Assembly: GCF_001541095.1 (NCBI RefSeq)
Contig: NZ_LMXH01000005.1
Location: 235,173 to 299,172, forward strand
DNA: 64,000 nt
Direction of reading: 5' to 3'
Origin: Paenibacillus sp. FJAT-26967
GTDB taxonomy: Bacteria > Bacillota > Bacilli > Paenibacillales > NBRC-103111
Shown: positions 53,002 to 61,250 of the stretch, piece by piece
Numbering within the stretch: position 1 is the stretch's first letter
Layout: every line of letters begins with the position of its first letter
The notes under the pieces: generated by a model
What the model saw: the letters and a program-made list of their open reading frames with translations, nothing else
What the model was told of the DNA's origin: nothing
The model's database searches: none
Translations under genes and position numbers: made by a program

Positions 53002-53967
53002 ATGACCAAAATTCATGAGTTGATCGAAGATTTCAAGCTGAACCAAGAAATTTTGGGTAGAGAAAAGAAGTATGTTGATCTTTGTTTGTTTCGTTTGTAC
53101 AGGTGGGAGAGGTTTACCGTTAAAGAGTTGGGTGTAACCGAGGTCGAGGAAGTGACGCAACTTAGTATCAAGAAGTACATCCAAGAACGTCAGCGTGTCG
53201 GAAAAGAAGTCAACAGAACGATCAATAACAACATAGCTACATTAAAAGTGTTTTTCCAATACTTAGTGACCGAAGAGTTTATCGATGAGCAGAGTAACCC
53301 CATGCGTAGGATTAAGAACCTCAAAGAAGAAAAGACGGTCATTGTCACGTTCAATGATGATGAGGTGTCGCGGATAATAAATGACCTCAAAGAAGAGACG
53401 TATTCCAATATTCGTGACAAGCTCATTCTTATTATGCTTTTTGACACTGGTATAAGGGTTTCTGAGCTGTGCGGCATCAAGAATGATGATATAGCGCGGC
53501 GACACATTTTAATTCACGGAAAAGGCTCTAAACAACGTCTGGTGTATATTAGCAATATCATGCGTAAATACATGAGACGGTATGAAGCATTAAGGCAAGA
53601 AAGATTCAAAAAACGGCTACAGGATGATATTGAAGAATATTACTTCTTAGACCAATCGGCTGTGCGGTTATCCCGCTCCCGCATCAACAAAATATTAAAA
53701 GAGCATTGTAATAATGCTGGTGTGAGAAAGGAAGTCCGTTGTTCTCCGCATGATTGCAGGCATTATTTCGCACAAAAGCAGTTAAGAAATGGAATTGATA
53801 TATACAGTTTGAGTAGATTGATGGGGCATTTTGATACTCAGATTACTTCAAAGTATCTACGGGGATTAGAGCAAGAGGATATTTTGCAGATTGGTCGTTT
53901 GCATAGCCCGCTCAACGGAGTAAAGATAAAACAAGGCTCAATTCAGAGTCTGAAACGACAAAACTAA
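53002..53967 (+). CDS. Tyrosine recombinase / integrase
   Basis: A 321-residue site-specific recombinase of the XerC/D-like family, presumed integrase of the island. Residues about 1-95 are the core-binding SAM-like domain. The catalytic set is Arg152 (TGIRVSEL), Lys177 (GKGSKQR), His250 and Arg253 (PHDCRHYF), His276 (LMGHFD) and the nucleophile Tyr285 (SKYLRG), all present. ATG at 53002 follows AGAAGGGAG. It lies next to attL and points inwards, as usual for island integrases. A weak stem (AGAGT/ACTCT then CTTTT) before it may now terminate guaA. Confidence 0.93.
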   Translation: MTKIHELIEDFKLNQEILGREKKYVDLCLFRLYRWERFTVKELGVTEVEEVTQLSIKKYIQERQRVGKEVNRTINNNIATLKVFFQYLVTEEFIDEQSNPMRRIKNLKEEKTVIVTFNDDEVSRIINDLKEETYSNIRDKLILIMLFDTGIRVSELCGIKNDDIARRHILIHGKGSKQRLVYISNIMRKYMRRYEALRQERFKKRLQDDIEEYYFLDQSAVRLSRSRINKILKEHCNNAGVRKEVRCSPHDCRHYFAQKQLRNGIDIYSLSRLMGHFDTQITSKYLRGLEQEDILQIGRLHSPLNGVKIKQGSIQSLKRQN

Positions 53968-54245
53968 ACAAATTGGTCTTGATGACGTTACTATTCAACG
54001 CTGTTATAGACCGCTCAGTGCCATTGTAAGCTTGTGAAGGAGATTCCTAAGACAAATTGCCTTGCCAGACTCTAGGCAAGGCATTAGAGCCAAAAATGAG
54101 CGTCTGAGAGAGGGGGCAATGGTTGACCGTCTCACATTAGGGTATGTTAGCGCGGAGGATTAACCGATCAAGAAATGATATGGTAAAATGGAAAAAAAGG
54201 TTTTGTTATAATAAAAAAATATAATCTTACTAAAGGAGTGCCCAA
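53968..54245 (+). other. Intergenic region with hairpin
   Basis: A perfect nine-pair stem TGCCTTGCC/GGCAAGGCA at 54058-54083 lacks a T-tract (TTAGAGCC follows). Two overlapping TATAAT-like boxes at 54207-54212 and 54220-54225 may promote the next gene. No gene is visible. Confidence 0.45.
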
Positions 54246-55535
54246 ATGGATTTTTCAATTGAGTACGTATCAGAGCGTATATACCATCCTAGATCAAAGG
54301 AATATTTTCAAGAAGTTATTAGTTCATACAGCAACGGGAACTATCGGTCTGCTTTAGTGATGTTATATTCTGTTGCCATATGTGATTTACTATATAAAGT
54401 AACAGATTTAAAGGAACTTTATAATGACCCTACTGCTATATCAATTATGAGTGAGATTGAGGATTTACAGAAAGCTAATCCTAAATCGTCCGAATGGGAA
54501 ACTAAGTTAGTTGAATTTGTTGAGGCTAGAACCTCGCTTATTAACAATGCTGAGAAGCAACACATTGAAAACCTTAGATTACATCGTCACTTATCTGCAC
54601 ACCCTGTAATCAATGAAAATTATATTTTGCACAAACCCAACAAAGAAACTGTTAGGGCACATATTAGAAATATACTTGAAAGTGTATTAATTAAAACGCC
54701 TCTTTTATCGAAAAAGATTACTAATGAGTTACTAGAGGATTTATCAAGATTAGATGGAGCTATGTTAGATGACCTACAATTAAAAAGGTATTTGGAAACA
54801 AAGTATCTAAAACATTTTGTATCAGAAGTAGAGTCTAAGGTATTCAGAGACTTATGGAAAATCGTTTTCAAACTGGAAAACAGTGAGGCATCTCAGTACA
54901 GAGCAATAAACTTTCGTGCCCTAAAAATAATGTATGAAAGAAATCATGTAAATCTTTTAAAACAAATCAATGAAGAGAAGAATTATTATAGTGATGTAAC
55001 CCTCGGAGACCCTATAGAATATTTGATAGGTTTTCTTGTACAATACCATGGTGTATATAACGCGCTAAATGATGCTTGCAAAGCCTTAGTTGAGAGGACT
55101 GTTAGCGATAACAGAAACTTATTCATATCTGCCTGGTTTTTGTATGATGATTTAAATCAGCATTTAGATCGAGTAATACCTTTGATGGCGAGCGAACCAG
55201 GAAACTATATTGAGCCAAACAGAATAAAAGATTTGTTAGTAATTGCAGAAGATCAGGGATTACAGACTAAGGTGTATGAACTCAATATAGTGATATTTGG
55301 AAAAAGCTATAACTTTGATCAAACTGACTATAATTACAGCAATTTTATAAAACCATTTATTCAAAATTTCAATAGAGAAAATATGTTGAATTTGTTGAAT
55401 GTAGCTAACAATAATAGTCAGATATATTGGGATGATCGTTCCAGAAAACGTGAAGAAGCTCGAGAAATCAAACAATTTGCAGATCAAGTTCTTGGAGAAG
55501 GTTTCGATTATGCCCAATATTCGAGATATATTTAA
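54246..55535 (+). CDS. Island protein with HEPN-like motif (possible defence RNase)
   Basis: A 429-residue, mostly helical soluble protein that I cannot place in a named family. The N-terminal part (residues about 15-125) looks like a HEPN domain: paired helices EYFQEVISSYSNGNYRSALV and a late RLHRHLSAHP with an R-x4-H motif (Arg114, His119). HEPN domains often act as RNases in toxin-antitoxin and anti-phage systems. The C-terminal 300 residues are helical with no motif I know, perhaps a sensor. ATG at 54246 follows AAAGGAGTG. Codon use is strongly AT-biased compared with the chromosome, in keeping with transfer. Function is inference. Confidence 0.7.
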   Translation: MDFSIEYVSERIYHPRSKEYFQEVISSYSNGNYRSALVMLYSVAICDLLYKVTDLKELYNDPTAISIMSEIEDLQKANPKSSEWETKLVEFVEARTSLINNAEKQHIENLRLHRHLSAHPVINENYILHKPNKETVRAHIRNILESVLIKTPLLSKKITNELLEDLSRLDGAMLDDLQLKRYLETKYLKHFVSEVESKVFRDLWKIVFKLENSEASQYRAINFRALKIMYERNHVNLLKQINEEKNYYSDVTLGDPIEYLIGFLVQYHGVYNALNDACKALVERTVSDNRNLFISAWFLYDDLNQHLDRVIPLMASEPGNYIEPNRIKDLLVIAEDQGLQTKVYELNIVIFGKSYNFDQTDYNYSNFIKPFIQNFNRENMLNLLNVANNNSQIYWDDRSRKREEAREIKQFADQVLGEGFDYAQYSRYI

Positions 55536-55551
55536 TTCATAGAGAATTTAT

Positions 55552-55602
55552 ACAAGAAACGAAACGTTTTGTTACTTCACTGGTGGCAAAACGTTTCTTG
55601 TC
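55552..55602 (+). terminator. Stem-loop after the HEPN-motif gene
   Basis: ACAAGAAACG and the following AAACGTTTTG pair with CAAAACGTTTCTTGT; the left arm carries a five-base duplication. The tail is CTTATG, a poor T-run. Confidence 0.5.
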
Positions 55603-55813
55603 TTATGTAATTTCATATTTACTAATACTATTTAGCATCTCTAATTTTCTCCGTGCTGTTATTTAATGCTGACTGACGCGGACAACGCTTCGCTTTTGTC
55701 CTTGTCTACGAATCAATTCGCTTCGCTCATTGATTCGTTTGGAGGTTAGTTCCATACTATTAAGATTCAAAAGAACAATAGTAAATTCAAATTATATAGG
55801 TGGGGAAAATAAA

Positions 55814-55882
55814 ATGATACTTTTTAGACAGACCACAACGCAGTTGTGGGATGGGAAAAAGTATATTTTTTTGCCACCATAA
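55814..55882 (+). CDS. Possible 22-residue small ORF
   Basis: An ATG with AGGTGGGG at good spacing opens a 22-codon frame (starting MILFRQTTTQLWDG) that spans the hairpin at 55833-55849. It could be a leader or small toxin-like peptide, or chance. No homology can be claimed. Confidence 0.2.
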   Translation: MILFRQTTTQLWDGKKYIFLPP

Positions 55883-55914
55883 GCGAAGCTTATTGTCTCG
55901 TTAATGTCTGACTA

Positions 55915-57030
55915 TCAAATTAGAGTAGCATCAATATCGCTGTATTGTTTTCCTAAATAACTTATGCATCTAAAATATTCCAACAATACTTCCCACATTG
56001 GCGCATAATGTTGCATTTGTTTCAGTCTGCGGATTCTGTCTGTGTCTGATCTGTTGGAGGTGTTCTTCTGCCTTTTTTCTGCAAGTTCCAATGAACGCTT
56101 GCTATGCTTATCCTTGAACATCTGAGTCATGATGATTGCATTTGCTTCTGTTAAACCTAGTGCAAATTCAAGTTCGCCTCTATTACGCAACTTATCTAAC
56201 GTAGTAAATAGTCCTGCATCTGAATCTTGTAGTACACAATCATGTGCTTCATAGTAGTATTGCAATCCTAATTGTGCTAGAAGATTACTGTTAAAGGCTC
56301 TCTTGAACTCTTTTACTCCTTTCATGTTAGCCTTAAACAAGTCACTTCCCTTTAGATTATGAATAATTAGCAGTCTTCTTCGAAGATCGGCAATTTCCTT
56401 AATCTCGGACTTATTTAACTTCCGATGCAAACCGTCAGTGCCGCATCCCCAGACTTCCTTGATATGGATGATTGCTCTGACTTTGCTTAGTTTATTGAAT
56501 ACTGACACCAGACTCAACTTCGTATGTTTGAGATACGTTTGGATAAACTCTTCTAGCATCTCAAAGTCTTTTTCGTCTTTGTCATAATCTTCGATTGCAT
56601 CGGTAAATTGCTTTTGGAGGTTACCTATATGATGACCTCTAGTAATGTACATAGCATTAGAAAGTTTGGCATCAACTATACCGAGTTCAAGAATCCATTT
56701 GGTAGCAGACATAGGATTGATCTTATTGTTTTTCTTGATTAGATAGTCAATAACGAGCGAACATAGGTCAAACTCTCCTGCAAGTTGCCCCTGACCATTG
56801 TTTGAGCGCCTATCTTCACGTTTGGCTTTAACAATACGCTTGCCATCGCATGTAATAATGCGCTTTGTACCTCTGCCAGTAACATCTACGGTTTCCCATT
56901 CTTCACGCGCACTCTTGATAATGCTGTTAAATGAACGAGTAGGTATTTTACCGTTTTTCTTTAACGCTTGCTTCTGCTCCTTGCTACCGTACTTATTAAC
57001 CAATTCTGTTAGTGTAAATTTATGATTCAA
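55915..57030 (-). CDS. Unrecognised island protein, 371 residues
   Basis: I do not recognise this family. The protein is soluble, basic and largely helical. The N-terminal part (TLTELVNKYGSKEQKQALKK and IPTRSFNSIIKSAREEW) reads like a DNA-binding helix-turn-helix head. The middle contains ITRGHHIGNL and two long helical stretches, and the C-terminus is charged (KRSLELAEKRQKN). The start is a TTG at 57030 supported by AAGAGGAGTC on the minus strand. A 69-base imperfect inverted repeat lies just upstream. It could be a replication, regulatory or defence protein. It has its own strand, opposite to its neighbours. Confidence 0.65.
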   Translation of the reverse strand: MNHKFTLTELVNKYGSKEQKQALKKNGKIPTRSFNSIIKSAREEWETVDVTGRGTKRIITCDGKRIVKAKREDRRSNNGQGQLAGEFDLCSLVIDYLIKKNNKINPMSATKWILELGIVDAKLSNAMYITRGHHIGNLQKQFTDAIEDYDKDEKDFEMLEEFIQTYLKHTKLSLVSVFNKLSKVRAIIHIKEVWGCGTDGLHRKLNKSEIKEIADLRRRLLIIHNLKGSDLFKANMKGVKEFKRAFNSNLLAQLGLQYYYEAHDCVLQDSDAGLFTTLDKLRNRGELEFALGLTEANAIIMTQMFKDKHSKRSLELAEKRQKNTSNRSDTDRIRRLKQMQHYAPMWEVLLEYFRCISYLGKQYSDIDATLI

Positions 57031-57071
57031 TTTGATCGACTCCTCTTAATTTTATTAGTATTTTATGATCT

Positions 57072-57140
57072 GAAAAATTGTGCAAGATCGAGGTATTAAT
57101 TATGAAATAAATTAATAGGTCGATTCTGCACAGTTTTTTC
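57072..57140. repeat. 69-base imperfect inverted repeat upstream of the 371-residue gene
   Basis: About 30-base arms pair around ATGAAATAA: TGTGCA, ATCGA and TATTAATT on the left match TGCACA, TCGAT and AATTAATA on the right, with GAAAAA/TTTTTTC at the outer ends and four mismatched positions between. It begins 40 bases before the TTG start and could be an operator, an origin or a folded leader RNA. Confidence 0.65.
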
Positions 57141-57507
57141 ACCACTTTTATTTTGATAATTACTGATGGATTAGGGATAGTTGCACTAACATTACCACTA
57201 ATGGATGCAAAGATGATCGTTGCGTGACTAGCCTCCCGGCGCGCTAGTAATTTTTCGCCTAAAGGCTCAAAATTGCTAGCTTTTTAGCTCGCCAACGCTA
57301 CGCTGTTGGCTCACTCTGAGTTTTGGAACTTTGCTCGAATAAATAAAGGTAAACTAAAAGGTATTTCATATTAACATGATCTAGAATTTCCGCAAAGATC
57401 ACTTACAACAACTTTTTCCTTAAAGACAAGCAAAAATCCCAAGCATTTTCGGCTTGGGATTAGATATCTATATAAACATTGGGCTGACCAATGAATGCTT
57501 GCTGTTG
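57141..57507. other. Intergenic region with hairpins
   Basis: No gene is visible. Stem-loops: 57243-57280 (GCTAG(T)AATTTT/AAAATT(G)CTAGC, then TTTTT, terminator-like on the + strand), 57291-57310 (GCCAAC/GTTGGC around GCTACGCT) and the HNH terminator at 57432-57461. Confidence 0.5.
57432..57461 (-). terminator. Rho-independent terminator of the HNH gene
   Basis: On the minus strand AATCCCAAGC pairs with GCTTGGGATT and is followed by TTTTG. It lies 47 bases after the HNH stop codon. Confidence 0.75.
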
Positions 57508-58080
57508 TTAAGATGATTTCTGATTTAACGAACTACGTTCAAATGACCACCCACTCACATGCGCTATTCTTCCATTTAATACATTGGAGATATTCTTCGG
57601 ATAAACACCAAGTTCGCAAGAGGCTTCTTTCTGCGATTTAAACTGTCGTTGTTCACCAGTGTCCAAATGAGTCGCGATTACTGGGTTCTCATTCTTCTTA
57701 ACTAGCCCAGTTTCGTGGGCATGAGCGATATTCTCTTTTCGTGTCATCCAATTTAAGTTATCAAGTCTATTGTCTAACTTATTCCCATTTTGATGATTGA
57801 CTTGTTCTTTGTTCTGTGGATTAGGAATAAATGCAGTTGCTACCAACCTATGGATAGGGAATCGCTTTTTTTGACCCTTCTTGGACAGATCTACTCTTTT
57901 GTATCCATCTCTTTGGAGTTGCGGTTTCAGAATCTTTTCTTTGCAAGTACCACTATTGCTGAGGCGCTTGACTCGTCCTAGATTTGATACCTCATAAAAT
58001 CCTTCATAGCCTACGATTGGAAGCCACTCTTCGTTTTGAAAAACCTCAATTTGATGCTCAATTACTTCATTATTTCTCAT
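57508..58080 (-). CDS. HNH homing-type endonuclease with NUMOD4 domain
   Basis: A 190-residue endonuclease. An N-terminal NUMOD4 motif (EEWLPIVGYEGFYEVSNLGR) is followed by an HNH core (HRLVATAFIPNP, VNHQNGNKLDNRLDNLNW) and a C-terminal DNA-binding region of NUMOD1 type (FKSQKEASCELGVYPKNISN, GWSFER). Such free-standing enzymes are common selfish genes in phages and mobile elements. The start at 58080 is chosen because GGGGATGG precedes the ATG; an in-frame GTG at 58206 is far upstream and has no site. A terminator-like hairpin stands before the start. Confidence 0.9.
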   Translation of the reverse strand: MRNNEVIEHQIEVFQNEEWLPIVGYEGFYEVSNLGRVKRLSNSGTCKEKILKPQLQRDGYKRVDLSKKGQKKRFPIHRLVATAFIPNPQNKEQVNHQNGNKLDNRLDNLNWMTRKENIAHAHETGLVKKNENPVIATHLDTGEQRQFKSQKEASCELGVYPKNISNVLNGRIAHVSGWSFERSSLNQKSS

Positions 58081-58127
58081 AATAGCCCATCCCCTAAATT
58101 TCAAAATTGGTTGATGGGAGGAACGGC

Positions 58128-58157
58128 AAAAAACCTTGCCATGGCTGGCAAAGGTTG
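58128..58157 (-). terminator. Terminator or attenuator before the HNH gene
   Basis: On the minus strand AACCTTTGCC pairs with GGCAAGGTT (one bulge) around AGCCAT, followed by TTTTTT. It sits 48 bases upstream of the HNH start, so it either ends an upstream transcript or attenuates HNH expression. Confidence 0.6.
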
Positions 58158-58161
58158 ATCT

Positions 58162-58179
58162 TTTCCTAAGTTTAGGAAA
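58162..58179. promoter_or_regulatory. 18-bp perfect palindrome upstream of the HNH gene
   Basis: TTTCCTAAGTTTAGGAAA is perfectly symmetric with a two-base centre and lies just upstream of the attenuator-like hairpin. It may be an operator. Confidence 0.45.
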
Positions 58180-58206
58180 GACGTTTGTACCTCTTTTCTC
58201 CCTCAC

Positions 58207-58678
58207 TTCCTAAAGTGTTGAAAGTGCTTTGTGTTATCGTGGTTTGGCAACACTAAAAAATATGAATATTTTACTTGGAGACTGAGAAGTAACCGAAATA
58301 TAGTAGCGGTGTGATAATCTATCGTATCGTGAAAAATAACCAATGGGTGTCTGGAAGGGGGTGTTATGGCGGTATTTGGTGTCCAGTTTCTGCTGTCACC
58401 TGTAAACTACCCCCCCTCCTCGACCATTAACTTCATGAAAACTCCTTGCGGTCAATGGTGTAATGATGTTTGTTACCTCGAAAGGGAATGTATTGATGGG
58501 GGATAGATTGTTGCAAAAACGAAGGTTTATGGGATGCTTGCGTGAGACGGCTGGATGCCTATTAAAATTGTTAAAAGTCCGTATGTTTTGTATCATAACT
58601 CATCTCAAATTCTATGTATCAATAAATAGCGTTTAGTGGTATAATTATCCTACACAAGAATATGGGAGACGGTGCTAG
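58207..58678. other. Intergenic region between HNH and recombinase genes
   Basis: About 470 bases with no supported gene on either strand. A TATAAT at 58640-58645 with a poor -35 is the likely -10 box of the serine recombinase gene. Confidence 0.4.
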
Positions 58679-59236
58679 ATGATAATTGGGTACGCAAGAG
58701 TATCTACGGCAGATCAGACACTTGACCTTCAACTGGACGCACTTAATAAATATGGTGTAAAGAAAGTATTTCAAGAGAAAGCAAGTGGGGCGAAGGACAA
58801 TAGAGAACAGCTACAGATTGCGTTGGATATATTAGGCGAGGGAGATACACTTGTCGTTTACAAATTAGACAGGCTTGCTCGTTCAACGGTGAAACTCATA
58901 CAAGTCCTTGATGAGATTCAACAAAAAAAGGCGCATTTGGTTTCCATCAATGACAATATAGACACCACCAGTGCCGCAGGAAAGGCTTTATTTGGGATGT
59001 TAGCAGTCTTCGCGGAGTTCGAGCGCAACATCATAATTGAACGAACACAAGCTGGACTTAAAGCGGCTAGAGCGAGAGGTCGTAAAGGTGGTAGACCTGT
59101 AAGCGATCAAAAGAAAATCGAAAAAGCTTTGAAGTTGTACGACACACAAACATATACAGTGAAAGAAATAGAGGAAATGACAGGAGTAAAGAGGGCTACA
59201 TTATATAGGACTATTGCAAAAAGGAAACTAACTTAG
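58679..59236 (+). CDS. Serine recombinase (resolvase/invertase family)
   Basis: A 185-residue site-specific recombinase of the resolvase/invertase type. The catalytic Ser9 is in YARVSTADQ, followed by the conserved KLDRLARS and the long E-helix (AGKALFGMLAVFAEFERNII). Residues about 140-185 are a helix-turn-helix for DNA binding (TVKEIEEMTGVKRATLYRTI). It resembles Tn3-type resolvases and Pin-type invertases. ATG at 58679 follows GGGAGACGG. Its role in an island that already has a tyrosine integrase is unclear; it could resolve dimers, invert a segment, or be a relic of another element. Confidence 0.92.
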   Translation: MIIGYARVSTADQTLDLQLDALNKYGVKKVFQEKASGAKDNREQLQIALDILGEGDTLVVYKLDRLARSTVKLIQVLDEIQQKKAHLVSINDNIDTTSAAGKALFGMLAVFAEFERNIIIERTQAGLKAARARGRKGGRPVSDQKKIEKALKLYDTQTYTVKEIEEMTGVKRATLYRTIAKRKLT

Positions 59237-59294
59237 GAAAGTATTAGCTAAGTGATAAGTGCAAGGACATAAAATACAAGATTAGGGGATAAAT

Positions 59295-61103
59295 ATGAAG
59301 AGAAGCATTTTTTATTCGTGGCAATCAGATCTGCCCAATAATCAGAACAGAGGTTTTATTGAATCTTGTATATCTGCATCTGTAAAGGAATTAAGTAAAC
59401 TACAGGATTTCCATATAGAATTGAATTTAGACCGGGACACCAAAAATGAGCTTGGAACGCCAGACATTGTAAATACAATCTTCAAGAAGATTGATAAATC
59501 ACAACTCTTTATTGCTGACATAAGTATTATTAATAGTAATTCTGATGGAAGGAAAACACCTAACCCAAATGTTCTACTAGAATTGGGCTATGCAGCCAAA
59601 GTATTAGGTTGGGAGAAAATAATCTGTATTTTCAATTCAGATTACGGGGATTTTAATGATTTACCGTTTGATTTACGATTTAGGAGACCTTTAAGTTATA
59701 GCTTAAAGGGGAAAGAACGGTTAGAAATTAAGGATATGATTACAAAAGTAATCACACAAACAATCAAAGAGTTACATAGTAGAGGTTTGTTAGATGATGA
59801 GTTCAATGAGTATTTTAAAATGCAAGTGGACACTCAAATATTATCAGTAATGAATAACATAACTAAAATACTTTTTGGTTATGATGAAATTAATAGATTT
59901 AAGTCATATAATGATCTTCTGAATTTGAAACAAGAAGATTACCTCACACTGATAAGTGATAGAAAGTTTCTTGGATTCCAAGTATATAAAAGATTTGAAC
60001 CTATTGCTAAAGAGTTGAACAAGTTATTAGAAACATTAACCGCATCTTATTTTAACAAAGAATTAGGTGTTGTAATTGTTAATTTTATTAAATGGATTAG
60101 TAGGTTTGATAAATTTAACAGCCTGAGACAGTCTTCTGATTTGTTTATATCAAGTGGTGAGGTAGCCAGAGGCTATAGAACGGTGTATGCACCAGATATT
60201 AATCCGAACAATAAAGATGGCTACTTACTGTTGAAAGAATTAAACGAAAATAATGGTCAAGTTATTGATTTTGGTGAATTTCATGAGAAACAAAAGATAG
60301 ACTCAATGTTAAAATACGTTTATTTGAATGAAAATTACAAATTAAATTATGCCGAACTGCTGTTTGACTGTGTGGGGCTTATTACAAAGTGGCTGGAATA
60401 TACAAATGGTGAACTGATATTTGATAATCTCAACAATTTTGAAATAAGGGAAGTAGTCACTCCTCCTCAAAAATTGAAAGAAATATTAAGTAAAACAACT
60501 GTTTCGTTAGAAGATGACCTAATGATGTTAGCGAACGACAAATTTAACTTTGACTATGCTTCTATTATTCAAATAAATTCATTAGTCCACTTTATTCGTC
60601 AAGGATTCATTCTTGATAACCACCTAAAAGCAATTGATAACCTTAATCGACAAATTAACGGTAAAATACAGTTGCGCGGTGATTTATCAATAATACCTAT
60701 ACTTGAAGATGAATTTAAAATCTCCCAACTATCGGAAGATGAGAGGTTAGAGGGGATTGAAAAGTTAAAAAAACTCCGACGAGGTTCATTTGATGTTGAT
60801 TATATTTATGTAACGCACAAGTATAAGCAGATGCATGAAAGATTAGACAGACTGTATAACAATGCGTCCCTAAGTGATGGAGCAAAAAAGCATATATTAC
60901 AAATTATTAATGATAGCCAAGTTAACCTGCTAACGCATATGATTGAACCTTTGAAGAGGTTTGTAATTGAATCTGCAATTGCTGAAATTGACAGTTCACT
61001 TAATTTTTTGAATGTGTACGATGAATTTAACAAACAAAGAATTTATCATGAAAGAGATATCAATCTGTTATTTAGTGAGGTTAGACACTTATTACAAAAG
61101 TAG
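59295..61103 (+). CDS. TIR-like nucleotide-binding protein (candidate defence effector)
   Basis: A 602-residue soluble protein. Residues about 1-140 have a TIR-like fold signature: FYSWQSDLPNNQNRGFIE, a middle DRDTKNELGTPDIV, LFIADISII, and PNPNVLLELGYAAKVLG with Glu97 at the place where TIR NADases carry their catalytic glutamate. The remaining 460 residues are helical, contain no motif I know, and may sense infection. TIR-type proteins of this kind recur in bacterial defence islands, where they degrade NAD or make signal molecules. This is inference from pattern. ATG at 59295 follows AGGGGAT. Codon use is strongly AT-biased. It is the last gene before attR. Confidence 0.7.
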   Translation: MKRSIFYSWQSDLPNNQNRGFIESCISASVKELSKLQDFHIELNLDRDTKNELGTPDIVNTIFKKIDKSQLFIADISIINSNSDGRKTPNPNVLLELGYAAKVLGWEKIICIFNSDYGDFNDLPFDLRFRRPLSYSLKGKERLEIKDMITKVITQTIKELHSRGLLDDEFNEYFKMQVDTQILSVMNNITKILFGYDEINRFKSYNDLLNLKQEDYLTLISDRKFLGFQVYKRFEPIAKELNKLLETLTASYFNKELGVVIVNFIKWISRFDKFNSLRQSSDLFISSGEVARGYRTVYAPDINPNNKDGYLLLKELNENNGQVIDFGEFHEKQKIDSMLKYVYLNENYKLNYAELLFDCVGLITKWLEYTNGELIFDNLNNFEIREVVTPPQKLKEILSKTTVSLEDDLMMLANDKFNFDYASIIQINSLVHFIRQGFILDNHLKAIDNLNRQINGKIQLRGDLSIIPILEDEFKISQLSEDERLEGIEKLKKLRRGSFDVDYIYVTHKYKQMHERLDRLYNNASLSDGAKKHILQIINDSQVNLLTHMIEPLKRFVIESAIAEIDSSLNFLNVYDEFNKQRIYHERDINLLFSEVRHLLQK

Positions 61104-61250
61104 CAAAACTAAACCTCAGAATAAAGGTGATAATTTTATTTATTATTGAAGAGGACACATTTCTGGTTTAGGCTTGAAACCAGTGTTTTCACCAGCTACA
61201 ATTGGTATACGAAAATAACGCAATAATTGAATAGTAATTTACTCTATTGT

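Larger units (their letters stand above)
55536..55914. other. Hairpin-rich intergenic region
   Basis: About 380 bases with at least five stem-loops: 55552-55602 (ACAAGAAACG.../CAAAACGTTTCTTGT), 55680-55701 (GGACAA/TTGTCC), 55708-55738 (ACGAATCAAT/ATTGATTCGT), 55833-55849 (CCACAAC-GCA-GTTGTGG) and 55879-55893 (ATAAGC-GAA-GCTTAT). Several loops contain CGCTTCGCT. The first may terminate the gene before it. Confidence 0.6.
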
